This document shows positions 1 to 8,568 of a DNA stretch of 64,000 nucleotides, in pieces. Location of the stretch: assembly GCF_036634195.1 (NCBI RefSeq), contig NZ_JAZIFY010000001.1, forward strand, positions 2,428,501-2,492,500, written 5' to 3'. The notes under the pieces were generated by a model that was not told where the DNA came from, made no database searches, and was given only the letters and a program-made list of their open reading frames with translations. The stretch's first letter is position 1. Each line of letters starts with the position of its first letter. Source of the DNA: Streptomyces sp. P9-A4 (lineage in GTDB: Bacteria > Actinomycetota > Actinomycetes > Streptomycetales > Streptomycetaceae). The position numbers and the translations under genes are program-made.

Positions 1-963
1 TGCGTCGGCCAGGAGACCACCGGAGCCGGCGGCCTCGCCAAGGCGCTGCGCACCGTCCCGGTCGTCCTGGACATCGCCGAGCGGGTCCGGCGCGCCAACC
101 CCGACGCCTGGATCATCGACTTCACCAACCCGGTGGGCATCGTCACGCGCGCGCTGCTCCAGGCCGGGCACAAGGCCGTCGGCCTGTGCAACGTCGCCAT
201 CGGCTTCCAGCGGAAGTTCGCCGGACTCCTCGGCGTGGCCCCCTCCGAGGTCCACCTGGAGCACGTCGGGCTCAACCACCTGACCTGGGAGCGCGCGGTG
301 CGCCTCGGCGGCCCCGAGGGCGAGAACGTGCTGCCCCGGCTGCTCGCCGAGCACGGCGACGCGGTCGCCGACGACCTCCGCCTTCCGCGCCCGGTCCTGG
401 ACCGGCTCGGCGTCGTCCCCTCGTACTACCTGCGGTACTTCTACGCGCACGACGAGGTCGTACGGGAACTCGGCACCAAGCCCTCGCGGGCCGCCGAGGT
501 CGCCGCGATGGAGAAGGAACTCCTCGACATGTACGGGGACCCGGCGCTCGACGAGAAGCCGGCCCTGCTCGCCAAGCGCGGCGGCGCCTTCTACTCGGAG
601 GCGGCCGTGGACCTGGCGGCCTCCCTGCTGGGCGGCGGAGGCTCGCCGTACCAGGTGGTCAACACGTACAACAACGGCACGCTGCCGTTCCTGCCGGACG
701 ACGCGGTCATCGAGACGCAGGCCGCGGTCGGCGCCCACGGGGCCGTCCCGCTGCAGGTCGCCCCGGTGGACCCGCTGTACGCCGGGCTGATCGCGAACGT
801 CACCGCCTATGAGGACCTGGCCCTGGAGGCGGCGCTGCGCGGCGGCCGTGACCGGGTGTTCAAGGCGCTGCTCGCCCACCCGCTGGTGGGCCAGTACGCG
901 TACGCCGACGGGCTCACCGACCGGCTGATCGCGCACAACCGGGAGCACCTCGCGTGGGCGTGA
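1..963 (+). CDS. csnH: Family 4 glycosidase (6-phospho-beta-glucosidase type), 5' end missing
   Basis: The open frame runs from base 1, so the N-terminal part with the NAD-binding glycine motif lies outside the window. The visible part carries the family 4 glycosidase signature: an NPVGIVT stretch, a GLCN cysteine motif and a GLNHLTW histidine motif, which in this family bind the divalent metal used with NAD in an oxidation-elimination mechanism. The C-terminus ends normally. It overlaps the start of the next gene, a sugar kinase, by ten bases. A GH4 enzyme followed by a BadF-type kinase matches the 3' end of the Streptomyces csnR-K chitosan oligosaccharide operon as I recall it; the symbol is inferred from that order, and the substrate is not shown by sequence. 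Expected to be cytoplasmic. Confidence 0.8.
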   Translation, partial: CVGQETTGAGGLAKALRTVPVVLDIAERVRRANPDAWIIDFTNPVGIVTRALLQAGHKAVGLCNVAIGFQRKFAGLLGVAPSEVHLEHVGLNHLTWERAVRLGGPEGENVLPRLLAEHGDAVADDLRLPRPVLDRLGVVPSYYLRYFYAHDEVVRELGTKPSRAAEVAAMEKELLDMYGDPALDEKPALLAKRGGAFYSEAAVDLAASLLGGGGSPYQVVNTYNNGTLPFLPDDAVIETQAAVGAHGAVPLQVAPVDPLYAGLIANVTAYEDLALEAALRGGRDRVFKALLAHPLVGQYAYADGLTDRLIAHNREHLAWA

Positions 964-1934
964 ACCCGGACGGCGTCCTCCTCGCGGTCGACGCGGGGAA
1001 CAGCAAGACCGACGTCGCGGTCGTCGGCCGGGACGGCACCGTCCTGGGCGCGGCGCGCGGCGGCGGGTTCCAGCCGCCGGTGGTGGGGGTGGGGACGGCC
1101 GTCGACTCGCTGGCGGAGATCGTCGGCCGGGCGTGCGAACTGGCCGGTGTCCCGGCCCGATTCGCCCATGTCACGGCCTGCCTCGCCAACGCGGACCTGC
1201 CCGTCGAGGAGACCGCGCTCCAGGCCGAGGTCCTCGGCCGGGGGTGGAGCGGGTCGGTGCGGGTGCACAACGACACCTTCGCCATACTGCGCGCCGGGAT
1301 CGACGAGCCGCGCGGCGTCGCGGTGGTGTGCGGGGCCGGGATCAACTGCGTCGGGATGACCCCGGACGGGCGGACCGCGCGCTTCCCGGCGATCGGGAAG
1401 ATCTCCGGCGACTGGGGCGGCGGCAGCGGCATGGCCGAGGAGGCGCTCTGGTTCGCGGCGCGCGCCGAGGACGGGCGCGGCGAGCCGTCCGAGCTGGCGC
1501 GGGCGCTGCCCGCGCACTTCGGTCTGGAGTCGATGTACGCGCTGATCGAGGCGCTGCACCTGGGCCTGGTGCCGTTCGAGCGGCGGCACGAGCTGACGCC
1601 CGTGCTGTTCCGGGTGAGCGCGGCGGGCGACCCGGTGGCGCTCTCGCTGGTGCACCGGCTGGCCGAGGAGGTCGTCGCCCTGTCGTCGGTCGCGCTCGGA
1701 CGGCTGGGTCTCCTCGACGAGGAGGCGCCGGTGATGCTGGGCGGCAGTGTGCTGGCCGCGCGCCACCCGCAGCTGGAGGAGCGGATCCGTGAACTCCTCG
1801 CCGAGCGGGCGCCGAAGGCCGTCATCGGCTTCGTGACGGCGCCGCCGGTCCTCGGGGCGGGGCTGCTCGCCCTGGACGAGGTGGCGGCGGGACCGGAGGC
1901 GGCGGCCCGGCTGCGGGAGCACTACGGGGCCTGA
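954..1934 (+). CDS. csnK: BadF/BadG/BcrA/BcrD-type sugar kinase (N-acetylglucosamine kinase-like)
   Basis: A 326-residue ASKHA-fold ATPase. The N-terminus has the phosphate-1 motif DAGNSKTD, followed by HNDTFAIL and the glycine-rich segment CGAGINCVG, as in eukaryote-like N-acetylglucosamine kinases and bacterial BadF-type ATPases. It probably phosphorylates an amino sugar released by the upstream glycosidase. The GTG start lies inside the end of the glycosidase gene, so the two are translationally coupled. A strong hairpin follows the stop, consistent with this being the last gene of the operon. The csnK symbol rests on gene order (family 4 hydrolase then kinase) recalled from S. lividans and S. 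coelicolor. Confidence 0.8.
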   Translation: MGVNPDGVLLAVDAGNSKTDVAVVGRDGTVLGAARGGGFQPPVVGVGTAVDSLAEIVGRACELAGVPARFAHVTACLANADLPVEETALQAEVLGRGWSGSVRVHNDTFAILRAGIDEPRGVAVVCGAGINCVGMTPDGRTARFPAIGKISGDWGGGSGMAEEALWFAARAEDGRGEPSELARALPAHFGLESMYALIEALHLGLVPFERRHELTPVLFRVSAAGDPVALSLVHRLAEEVVALSSVALGRLGLLDEEAPVMLGGSVLAARHPQLEERIRELLAERAPKAVIGFVTAPPVLGAGLLALDEVAAGPEAAARLREHYGA

Positions 1935-1945
1935 GCCGGCGGAGT

Positions 1946-1980
1946 GTGGGGCGCCTCTTCCAGGGGAAGGGGCGCCCCAC
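1946..1980 (+). terminator. Hairpin terminator after the sugar kinase
   Basis: GTGGGGCGCC pairs with GGCGCCCCAC, and inside these CTTCC pairs with GGAAG around a short loop. There is no T tract, which is common for Streptomyces terminators. It sits 11 bases after the kinase stop and separates this operon from the glnX operon. Confidence 0.7.
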
Positions 1981-2187
1981 CGGCATGTTCACCTGTTCGA
2001 GCGATGCCCGGAACGGAACCGATCACGGCGTGGAGACGTATTCAAGGTGAGGGGGATTGCCCACGGACGTGCCGGGGGCATACGGCACGATAGGAACAAG
2101 ATCGAGTCAATCCCGGTGTGCGGAGGGCCCCCTGCGGCCATACTGCTGGCCGGACCTGCCGACGTCAGCGACCCAGGGGGAGGTCAA

Positions 2188-3615
2188 GTGACACACCCGC
2201 CGAACGCACCCGCCGCCCCGGCGGCGCGGAGCACGGCGCCCGCGCCCGTACGCCCGACCGGCGTGCCCACGCAGCCGTCGCCCGCGCCCGGCACCGTCCC
2301 GCCCCAGGGGCGGGGTGCCTGGGCCGTGGGCCGGGAGCGGCTGCGGGTCGCCGCGACGACCGAACCGGGCCGGCTCCAGATCCTCGGGGCCGTACTCGCG
2401 GCGCTGCTCGTCGCGTTCGGGGTGGTCACCGCCTTCCAGGTCGACGACCGGGCCGCCGCCGCCGACGACGTCGTCCACCGCAGCCAGCCGCTGTCCGGCG
2501 ACGCCGCCGCGATCTACCGCTACCTCGCGGACGCGGACACCACCGCCGCCAGCGGCTTCCTCGCCGGGACGCTCGAACCGGAGGAGTCCCGCAAGCGGTA
2601 CGACCGGGACATCGCCGCCGCCGCCCGGCTCCTCGTCGAGGCCGCCGCGGGCACCGACGGTTCGGGCCGGTCGGCCGCCGAGATCGCCACCCTCAACGAA
2701 CAGCTCCCCCGCTACACGGGACTGGTCGAGCGCGCACGGGCCGCCAACCGGCAGGGCCTGCCGCTGGGCGGCGCCTATCTGCGGTACGCCAACCAGCAGA
2801 TGACCAGCACCCTGCTGCCCGCCGCCGAGCGGCTGTACACGGCCGAGACCGAACGGCTCAGGAAGGACGACGTTTCGGCCCGCACCTGGCCGTACCTGTC
2901 GGTCGCTGTGGGTCTGATCGTCCTCGTGGCCCTCGGCTGGGCCCAGCGCCGCAACTACGTCCGCACCCACCGGGTGTTCAACCACGGGCTGCTCGCCGCC
3001 ACCGCCGCCACCGTCGTCGCCCTGCTCTGGCTCGCCACCGCGCACACCCTCGCGCGCGCCGGGCTGAACGACGCCCAGGCACACGGGCAGGAGTCGCTCC
3101 AGGTCCTCAACACGGCCCGGATCAGCTCGCTCACCGCCCGCGCCAACGAGAACCTGACCCTGGTCGCCCGGGGCGCGGTGCTCACCGAGGACCGCACCAA
3201 GGACAAGTACGAGGCGGACTACGCGGCGAGCATGGAGGCCCTGACGGGCGCCCTCGCCGCCGCCGACGCGCTGGCCGACGACGCCGACGGCCGCACTCCG
3301 GTCGACGAGGCCGTGAACCGCGTCCGCACCTGGCAGACGCTCCACAAGGAAGCCCGCTCGAAGGACGAGGCCGGCGACTACGAGGGTGCCCTCGTCCGGA
3401 TCGTCGGTCCGAAGGACTCGACGGGCCAGGCCTTCGACCAGGTCGACGCGGCCCTTGAGCGGGCCCTCGTCCACGAGAAGGCCGAGTTCACCCGCTCCGC
3501 CGAGGACGCCGGGGCCGCGCTGACGGCCCTGCCGCTGGGCGCCGCCGCCCTCGGGATACTGGGCGCGGCGGGCGCCGTGCTCGGCATCAACCGCAGACTG
3601 TCGGAGTACCGGTGA
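2188..3615 (+). CDS. glnX: GlnX-like transmembrane sensor protein
   Basis: A 475-residue membrane protein with four predicted membrane spans at about residues 63-83, 234-251, 268-290 and 444-467, enclosing two extracytoplasmic helical regions of similar size (about 84-233 and 291-443). The proline-rich N-terminus is cytoplasmic. The GTG at 2188 is chosen because it follows a GGGGGAGG ribosome site; the reading frame continues upstream to 2047 but has no comparable site there. Position directly before a periplasmic-type amino-acid-binding protein and two genes before a PknG kinase matches the mycobacterial glnX-glnH-pknG module, in which GlnX is thought to pass the GlnH ligand signal across the membrane. 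Sequence alone shows only topology; the name is mainly from synteny. Confidence 0.75.
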   Translation: MTHPPNAPAAPAARSTAPAPVRPTGVPTQPSPAPGTVPPQGRGAWAVGRERLRVAATTEPGRLQILGAVLAALLVAFGVVTAFQVDDRAAAADDVVHRSQPLSGDAAAIYRYLADADTTAASGFLAGTLEPEESRKRYDRDIAAAARLLVEAAAGTDGSGRSAAEIATLNEQLPRYTGLVERARAANRQGLPLGGAYLRYANQQMTSTLLPAAERLYTAETERLRKDDVSARTWPYLSVAVGLIVLVALGWAQRRNYVRTHRVFNHGLLAATAATVVALLWLATAHTLARAGLNDAQAHGQESLQVLNTARISSLTARANENLTLVARGAVLTEDRTKDKYEADYAASMEALTGALAAADALADDADGRTPVDEAVNRVRTWQTLHKEARSKDEAGDYEGALVRIVGPKDSTGQAFDQVDAALERALVHEKAEFTRSAEDAGAALTALPLGAAALGILGAAGAVLGINRRLSEYR

Positions 3616-4658
3616 GAGGGGGCGGGATGCCGAACGGCACGTACCCGCTGGTGCGGCGGACGGCGAAGCGGCTCCGGGGCTGGGGCGGGGTGGCCGCCAT
3701 GGCCCTGGCGTGCGGGCTCACCGCCTCGCTGACCCTGCTGCCGCTGGCACAGGAGGGCGACGGCGTCTCGGCGGCCCCCGGGACGTACGGCCCCGGCCCC
3801 GGTTTCGGGTCGGCCGTCCAGGTCAGGGCGGACACCTGCCGGAACCCGGAGGCCTCGCTGACCCCCTCGTCGGCGGACGGGCCCTCGATCGACGCGATCA
3901 AGAAGCGCGGCAAGCTGGTCGTCGGCGTCGACCAGTCCAGCTACCGCTGGGGCTACCGGGACCCGGAGAAGGGCACCCTGGAGGGCTTCGACATCGAGCT
4001 GGCCCGCGCCATCGCCGCGGACATCCTGGGCAACCGGAACGACGTGATCCTGCGGGCGATCCCCACCAATCAGCGGACCGCCCTCCTGAACAGCGGCAAG
4101 ATCGACCTCGTCGTGCGCACGATGACGATCAACTGCAAGCGGATCGGCGAGGTCGCCTTCTCCACCGCCTACTTCCAGGCCGGGCAGCAGGTCCTGGCGG
4201 CCAAGGACGACAAGACCATCACGGGCTACAACTCCTCGCTGCGCGGGAAGCGGATCTGCACCGCCGAGGGGTCCACGGCCTACGACGCGCTGGCGGAGAA
4301 ATCCTTCGGGGCGGTCTTCAAGGACGAGGGCGACGGCACCAAGGACGACAAGGACCTGCTGACCGTCCCCAACCAGCTGGACTGCCTGGTCAGGCTCCAG
4401 CTGGGCGAGGTCGATGCGATCGTCACCGACAACGCCCTGGCGGCCGGCCAGGCCGCGCAGGACCCGGCGGTCGAGCTCAAGGGCCGGCCGTTCACCGAGG
4501 AGTACTACGGGGTGGCGGCCAAGCTGGGCAACGACGACCTGGTGCGCCGGGTCAACCAGGTGCTCGTGGGGTACCGGCAGGGCCCCTGGCAGGCGGCGTA
4601 CAAGAAGTGGCTGGAGAAGGACCTGCCCGGGATAACCAGGCCGCCCCAGCCCCGGTAG
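3612..4658 (+). CDS. glnH: GlnH-like amino-acid-binding protein (family 3 solute-binding)
   Basis: A 348-residue extracytoplasmic binding protein. An N-terminal hydrophobic segment (about residues 25-42) follows a positively charged stretch and looks like an uncleaved anchor or signal; the ALAC in it is a poor lipobox. The mature part shows the family 3 signature KLVVGVDQSSYRWGYRD, then GFDIELARAIA and the GKIDLV hinge region. No ABC permease or ATPase gene is next to it, so it is more likely a sensor partner of GlnX than a transport protein, as in the mycobacterial GlnX-GlnH-PknG pathway that responds to aspartate and glutamate. The GTG at 3612 overlaps the glnX stop (GTGA); an ATG at 3627 is an alternative start. 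Confidence 0.82.
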   Translation: MRGGGMPNGTYPLVRRTAKRLRGWGGVAAMALACGLTASLTLLPLAQEGDGVSAAPGTYGPGPGFGSAVQVRADTCRNPEASLTPSSADGPSIDAIKKRGKLVVGVDQSSYRWGYRDPEKGTLEGFDIELARAIAADILGNRNDVILRAIPTNQRTALLNSGKIDLVVRTMTINCKRIGEVAFSTAYFQAGQQVLAAKDDKTITGYNSSLRGKRICTAEGSTAYDALAEKSFGAVFKDEGDGTKDDKDLLTVPNQLDCLVRLQLGEVDAIVTDNALAAGQAAQDPAVELKGRPFTEEYYGVAAKLGNDDLVRRVNQVLVGYRQGPWQAAYKKWLEKDLPGITRPPQPR

Positions 4659-4736
4659 AAGTAGCGCCGTACCCCCGCAGCCCCTACGAGCAGCCCCGTA
4701 CCGGTAGCCCCGTACACGGAGAGGAAGAGGTGACCG

Positions 4737-6014
4737 ATGGGCGTCACGGGACCCCCCGGTCCGGTGATGGACCGGGACGAGGCGGACCGTGCGCTGGCGC
4801 GGCTCGGCGCCGAGCACAAGGCGGTCGAGGACTCGCTCTTCGCACTCCAGGACCACGCGGGCCGCAGACTGCTCGAAGGGGCCGGCCTCACCGGCACGAC
4901 CCGGGACCGCTGGGCGGAGACCGAGCGGACCATCACCCTGCTCTGGACCTGTTTCGACGTGTACACCGGCGCCCTGCGGGACGCCCGTGAGCTGCGCGCC
5001 CGGCGCCGCTGGCCCGGCCGGGACGAGCTCGCGGAGCTGACCGAGCGGCTGCGCGGCGAGAGCGTGCTCGTCGCCGGCGGCGCGGGCGAACAAGGGCTGC
5101 TCGCCGAGCGGTTCACGCTGGAGGGCCTGGTCCGGCGGATGAACGAGCTGTACGCGTCCTCGCTGGACGTGGTGGTCACCGCCGACGCGGTCTGGTCGGC
5201 GCTGCCCGCCCGGATAGACCTGCTCGCCGCGGAGCTGGGCCGGACGCGTTCGCTCGCGCACTCGGTGGGCGTGCGGCCCGGGGAGCACCCGGCCGGGGAC
5301 GAGCTGGAGGCGATCACCGCCGAGCTGACCGCGCTGCGCTCCCAGGTCGTGACCGATCCGCTGGCCTTCTGGCGGCCGGCGGCGGGAAGTTCGGCGCCCG
5401 GCGGCGGCAGGCCCGACACCGGGCGGTACGACCGGGCGGCGCTGGCCCTGGAGGACGTCCGGCGGGAGATCGAGGCGGTGCTCGCGGTCCGGCAGGACTC
5501 CGAGGACCGGCTGCTCCGGCTGCGGGACGTGCTCTCGCGGGCGGACCGCACGCTCGCCGAGGCGCGGTCGGCGCGCGGCGAGGTCCTGGCGAAGATCGCC
5601 GCCTCCGAGGTGCCGGCCGTCAGCGGGCCGCCGATCGTGCTCCAGGAGCGGCTGGCCGCCGCCGCCGAGTACCGCAGGCACGCCCGGTGGCACCGGCTGT
5701 CGCCCCTGCTGGATTCCCTGGAGCGGGAGGCGGAGGACGAACTGCTGCGGGCGCGGGAGTCGTTGACCGCGGTGACGGCGCCGCTCGCGGTGCGGGCGGA
5801 GCTGCGCGGCCGGCTGGACGCGTACAAGGCGAAGGTGGCGCGGCTGGGCGCGGCCGAGGACCCGGTGCTGGTGGAGCGGTACGACGCGGCGCGCAGGATG
5901 CTGTGGAGCGCGCCCTGCGATCTGCGGGTCGCGGAACAGGCCGTGCTGCGGTACCAGCGGGCGGTGGCGGACGTGCTGTCCGGCCCGAGAGACGCGGGAG
6001 GACGACAGTGGTGA
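4737..6014 (+). CDS. Helical protein of the GlnX-GlnH-PknG operon, function unknown
   Basis: A 425-residue, charged, Leu/Arg/Glu/Ala-rich protein with no signal peptide or membrane segment; long stretches look alpha-helical or coiled-coil, for example around residues 235-290 and 300-370. I do not recognise a named family. It sits between glnH and pknG, a position not occupied in the mycobacterial glnX-glnH-pknG locus. Its stop overlaps the pknG start (GTGA), so it should be made in step with the kinase. It may be an adaptor between the membrane sensor and kinase, but that is inference from position. The ATG at 4737 follows GAGGAAGAGG. Confidence 0.75.
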   Translation: MGVTGPPGPVMDRDEADRALARLGAEHKAVEDSLFALQDHAGRRLLEGAGLTGTTRDRWAETERTITLLWTCFDVYTGALRDARELRARRRWPGRDELAELTERLRGESVLVAGGAGEQGLLAERFTLEGLVRRMNELYASSLDVVVTADAVWSALPARIDLLAAELGRTRSLAHSVGVRPGEHPAGDELEAITAELTALRSQVVTDPLAFWRPAAGSSAPGGGRPDTGRYDRAALALEDVRREIEAVLAVRQDSEDRLLRLRDVLSRADRTLAEARSARGEVLAKIAASEVPAVSGPPIVLQERLAAAAEYRRHARWHRLSPLLDSLEREAEDELLRARESLTAVTAPLAVRAELRGRLDAYKAKVARLGAAEDPVLVERYDAARRMLWSAPCDLRVAEQAVLRYQRAVADVLSGPRDAGGRQW

Positions 6015-8566
6015 ACGGGGAGACGGGCGTGGGGAGCTGTCAGCGTCCTTCGTGCGAGGGTTCGTACGAGGACATGGGAGGCGGCGAGCTGTACTGCGAC
6101 ACCTGCGGGCTCGCCCCGGTGGTGTCGCCCGGGGGGCTGATCGGCTCGACGCCGACGGGGATGGCCGTGCCGGGCAGGAACACGGGCACGGGCTCCGGAG
6201 TCGGTTCCGGCATCGGGGGTCCGGACTCCGGCTCCTCGCGGAGCGGTTCGGGGGCGTCGTCGCGGGCGTCCTCGCGTTCGTCGACGTCCCGGCGCTCGGT
6301 CTCGGGGCGGCTCTCGCGTTCGCTCTCCGGGGCGTCCGCGTCCCATTCGGTGTCGGTGCGCTCCTCGGGCACCTCGACCGGGCAGTCCGCCCGCAACCGG
6401 CTGGGCGCGGGTCTGGTGTCGATCCCCGAGGTGCCGCGTCCGGACCCGCGGGCCGCGGTGATGGAGAACGCCGAGGTCCCCGAGCGGAAGCGTTTCTGCT
6501 CGCGTTCCGACTGCGGGGCGCCGGTGGGCCGTTCGCGGGGTGACCGGGAGGGCCGTACGGAGGGCTTCTGCACCAAGTGCGGGCACCCGTACTCCTTCGT
6601 GCCGAAGCTGCGCGGCGGGGACATCGTCCACGGCCAGTACGAGGTCGCGGGCTGTCTCGCGCACGGCGGCCTCGGCTGGATCTACCTGGCCGTCGACCGG
6701 GCCGTCTCCGACCGGTGGGTCGTCCTCAAGGGCCTGCTCGACACCGGCGACCAGGACGCGATGGAGGCGGCGATCTCCGAGCGCCGCTTCCTCGCCGAGA
6801 TCGAGCACTCCAACATCGTCCGCATCTACAACTTCGTCGAGCACCTCGACCAGCGCACCGGCTCCATGGACGGCTACATCGTCATGGAGTACGTCGGCGG
6901 CAAGTCGCTCAAGGAGATCGCCAACGACCGGCGCACCCCGGACGGCCGGCGCGATCCGCTGCCGGTCGAGCAGGCCTGCGCGTACGGGATCGAGGCCCTG
7001 GAGGCGCTCGGGCACCTGCACAGCAGGAACCTGCTGTACTGCGACTTCAAGGTCGACAACGCCATCCAGTCCGAGGACCAGCTCAAGCTGATCGACATGG
7101 GCGCGGTCCGGCGGATGGACGACGACGAGTCCGCGATCTACGGCACGGTCGGCTACCAGGCGCCGGAGGTGGCCGAGGTCGGCCCCTCGGTGGCGAGCGA
7201 CCTGTACACGGTGGCGCGCACGCTCGCCGTGATGACCTTCGACTTCCAGGGCTACACGAACGTCTTCGCGGACTCGCTGCCGGACCCGGAGCACATCGAG
7301 GTCTTCCGGACGTACGAGTCCTTCTACCGCTTCCTGGTCCGCGCCACCGACCCGGACCCGGCGCGCCGGTTCGCCTCCGCGCAGGAGATGGCCGAGCAGC
7401 TGACCGGGGTGCTGCGCGAGGTCGTGGCGCTCCAGTCGGGACGGCCGCGCCCGGCGCTCTCGACGCTGTTCGGCACGGAGGTGCGGGTCACGGACACGGC
7501 TCTGTTCGCGGAGCTGACGGAGGACGTGTCGCTGCTGGGGGCACGCACCGGGCGCAGGCGGGCGGCGCGGGCCGCCGCCGTGCCGGGGGCGCTTCCTCCG
7601 GCGGGTCCCGCCGCGCCCGGACAGGGGCTCGGGTCCCTGCTCGCGACGCTCGACACGCCCGCCACCGCGCTCGCGCTGCCCGTGCCGCACGTCGACATCG
7701 GCGACCCCAACGCCGGGCTGCTCGCCGGACTCGCGGTCGCCGCCCCCGGCGAACTGCTCGCCGCGCTGCACGCCGCGCCCGCGCCCTCCACGGAGCTGCG
7801 GCTGCGCACCCTGCGGGCCCAGCTGGAACTGGGTGACGCGCCCTCCGCCGTACGGACCCTGGCGGGTCTGGAGGAGCGGGACCCGGACGACTGGCGGATC
7901 GTCTGGTACCGGGGCGTCGCCTCCCTGGTGACCGGGGACCACGAGCACGCGGCGCTCGCCTTCGACGCGGTCTACGACGCCTTCCCCGGCGAGCCGGCGC
8001 CGAAGCTGGCGCTCGGGATCTGCGCCGAGGTGCTCGGCCAGCTGGACAACGCCGCCGAGTACTACCGCCTGGTGTGGGCCACCGACCCGAGCTTCGTCAG
8101 CGCCGCATTCGGGCTCGCCCGGGTGCGGCTCGCGGCGGGCGACCGGGCCGGGGCCGTACGGACCCTGGAGTCCGTGCCGGAGGCCTCGATCCACTACACG
8201 GCGGCCCGGGTGGCGACCGTGCGGGCGCGGCTGCGGCGGCGCCCGGCGGCGGACCCGCTCGGGCCCGATCTGACGGCGGCGGCGGCGCAGGTCTCCGCGC
8301 TCCAGGGCTTCGGTCTGGACGCGGTGCGCCGGGAGCAGTTGTCGACCGAGGTCCTCGGGACGGCCCTCGACTGGGTACTCTCCGGGAGTCCCGGTGCGGA
8401 ACCGGGCGGCGGCGCGCTGCTGCTCGGGAGTGAACTGGACGAGCGCGGACTGCGCTTCGGCCTCGAACGCTCGTACCGGGTGCTGGCCCGGCTCGCCCAG
8501 CGGGGCGAGGAGAGGATCGAACTGGTGGAGCGGGCCAACCGCTTCCGCCCCCGGACGTGGGTGTGA
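6011..8566 (+). CDS. pknG: PknG-type serine/threonine protein kinase with zinc ribbons and TPR domain
   Basis: An 851-residue soluble kinase, longer than the 750 residues of mycobacterial PknG. In order: an N-terminal CxxxxC...CxxC zinc ribbon (about residues 9-31), a long Ser/Gly/Arg-rich linker (about 45-130), a rubredoxin-like CxxxxC...CxxC (about 160-192), a kinase domain from about 205, and C-terminal TPR-like helices from about 560. Kinase features are the ATP lysine in VVLKG, YCDFKVDN in place of the usual HRD loop, D362 in DMGAV (the DFG position) and GTVGYQAPE. These atypical loops and the domain order are the PknG hallmark. PknG in mycobacteria and corynebacteria phosphorylates the small FHA proteins GarA/OdhI; here an FHA protein is four genes downstream. 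An in-frame GTG at 6008 is an equally possible start. Confidence 0.93.
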   Translation: MNGETGVGSCQRPSCEGSYEDMGGGELYCDTCGLAPVVSPGGLIGSTPTGMAVPGRNTGTGSGVGSGIGGPDSGSSRSGSGASSRASSRSSTSRRSVSGRLSRSLSGASASHSVSVRSSGTSTGQSARNRLGAGLVSIPEVPRPDPRAAVMENAEVPERKRFCSRSDCGAPVGRSRGDREGRTEGFCTKCGHPYSFVPKLRGGDIVHGQYEVAGCLAHGGLGWIYLAVDRAVSDRWVVLKGLLDTGDQDAMEAAISERRFLAEIEHSNIVRIYNFVEHLDQRTGSMDGYIVMEYVGGKSLKEIANDRRTPDGRRDPLPVEQACAYGIEALEALGHLHSRNLLYCDFKVDNAIQSEDQLKLIDMGAVRRMDDDESAIYGTVGYQAPEVAEVGPSVASDLYTVARTLAVMTFDFQGYTNVFADSLPDPEHIEVFRTYESFYRFLVRATDPDPARRFASAQEMAEQLTGVLREVVALQSGRPRPALSTLFGTEVRVTDTALFAELTEDVSLLGARTGRRRAARAAAVPGALPPAGPAAPGQGLGSLLATLDTPATALALPVPHVDIGDPNAGLLAGLAVAAPGELLAALHAAPAPSTELRLRTLRAQLELGDAPSAVRTLAGLEERDPDDWRIVWYRGVASLVTGDHEHAALAFDAVYDAFPGEPAPKLALGICAEVLGQLDNAAEYYRLVWATDPSFVSAAFGLARVRLAAGDRAGAVRTLESVPEASIHYTAARVATVRARLRRRPAADPLGPDLTAAAAQVSALQGFGLDAVRREQLSTEVLGTALDWVLSGSPGAEPGGGALLLGSELDERGLRFGLERSYRVLARLAQRGEERIELVERANRFRPRTWV

Positions 8567-8568
8567 GG

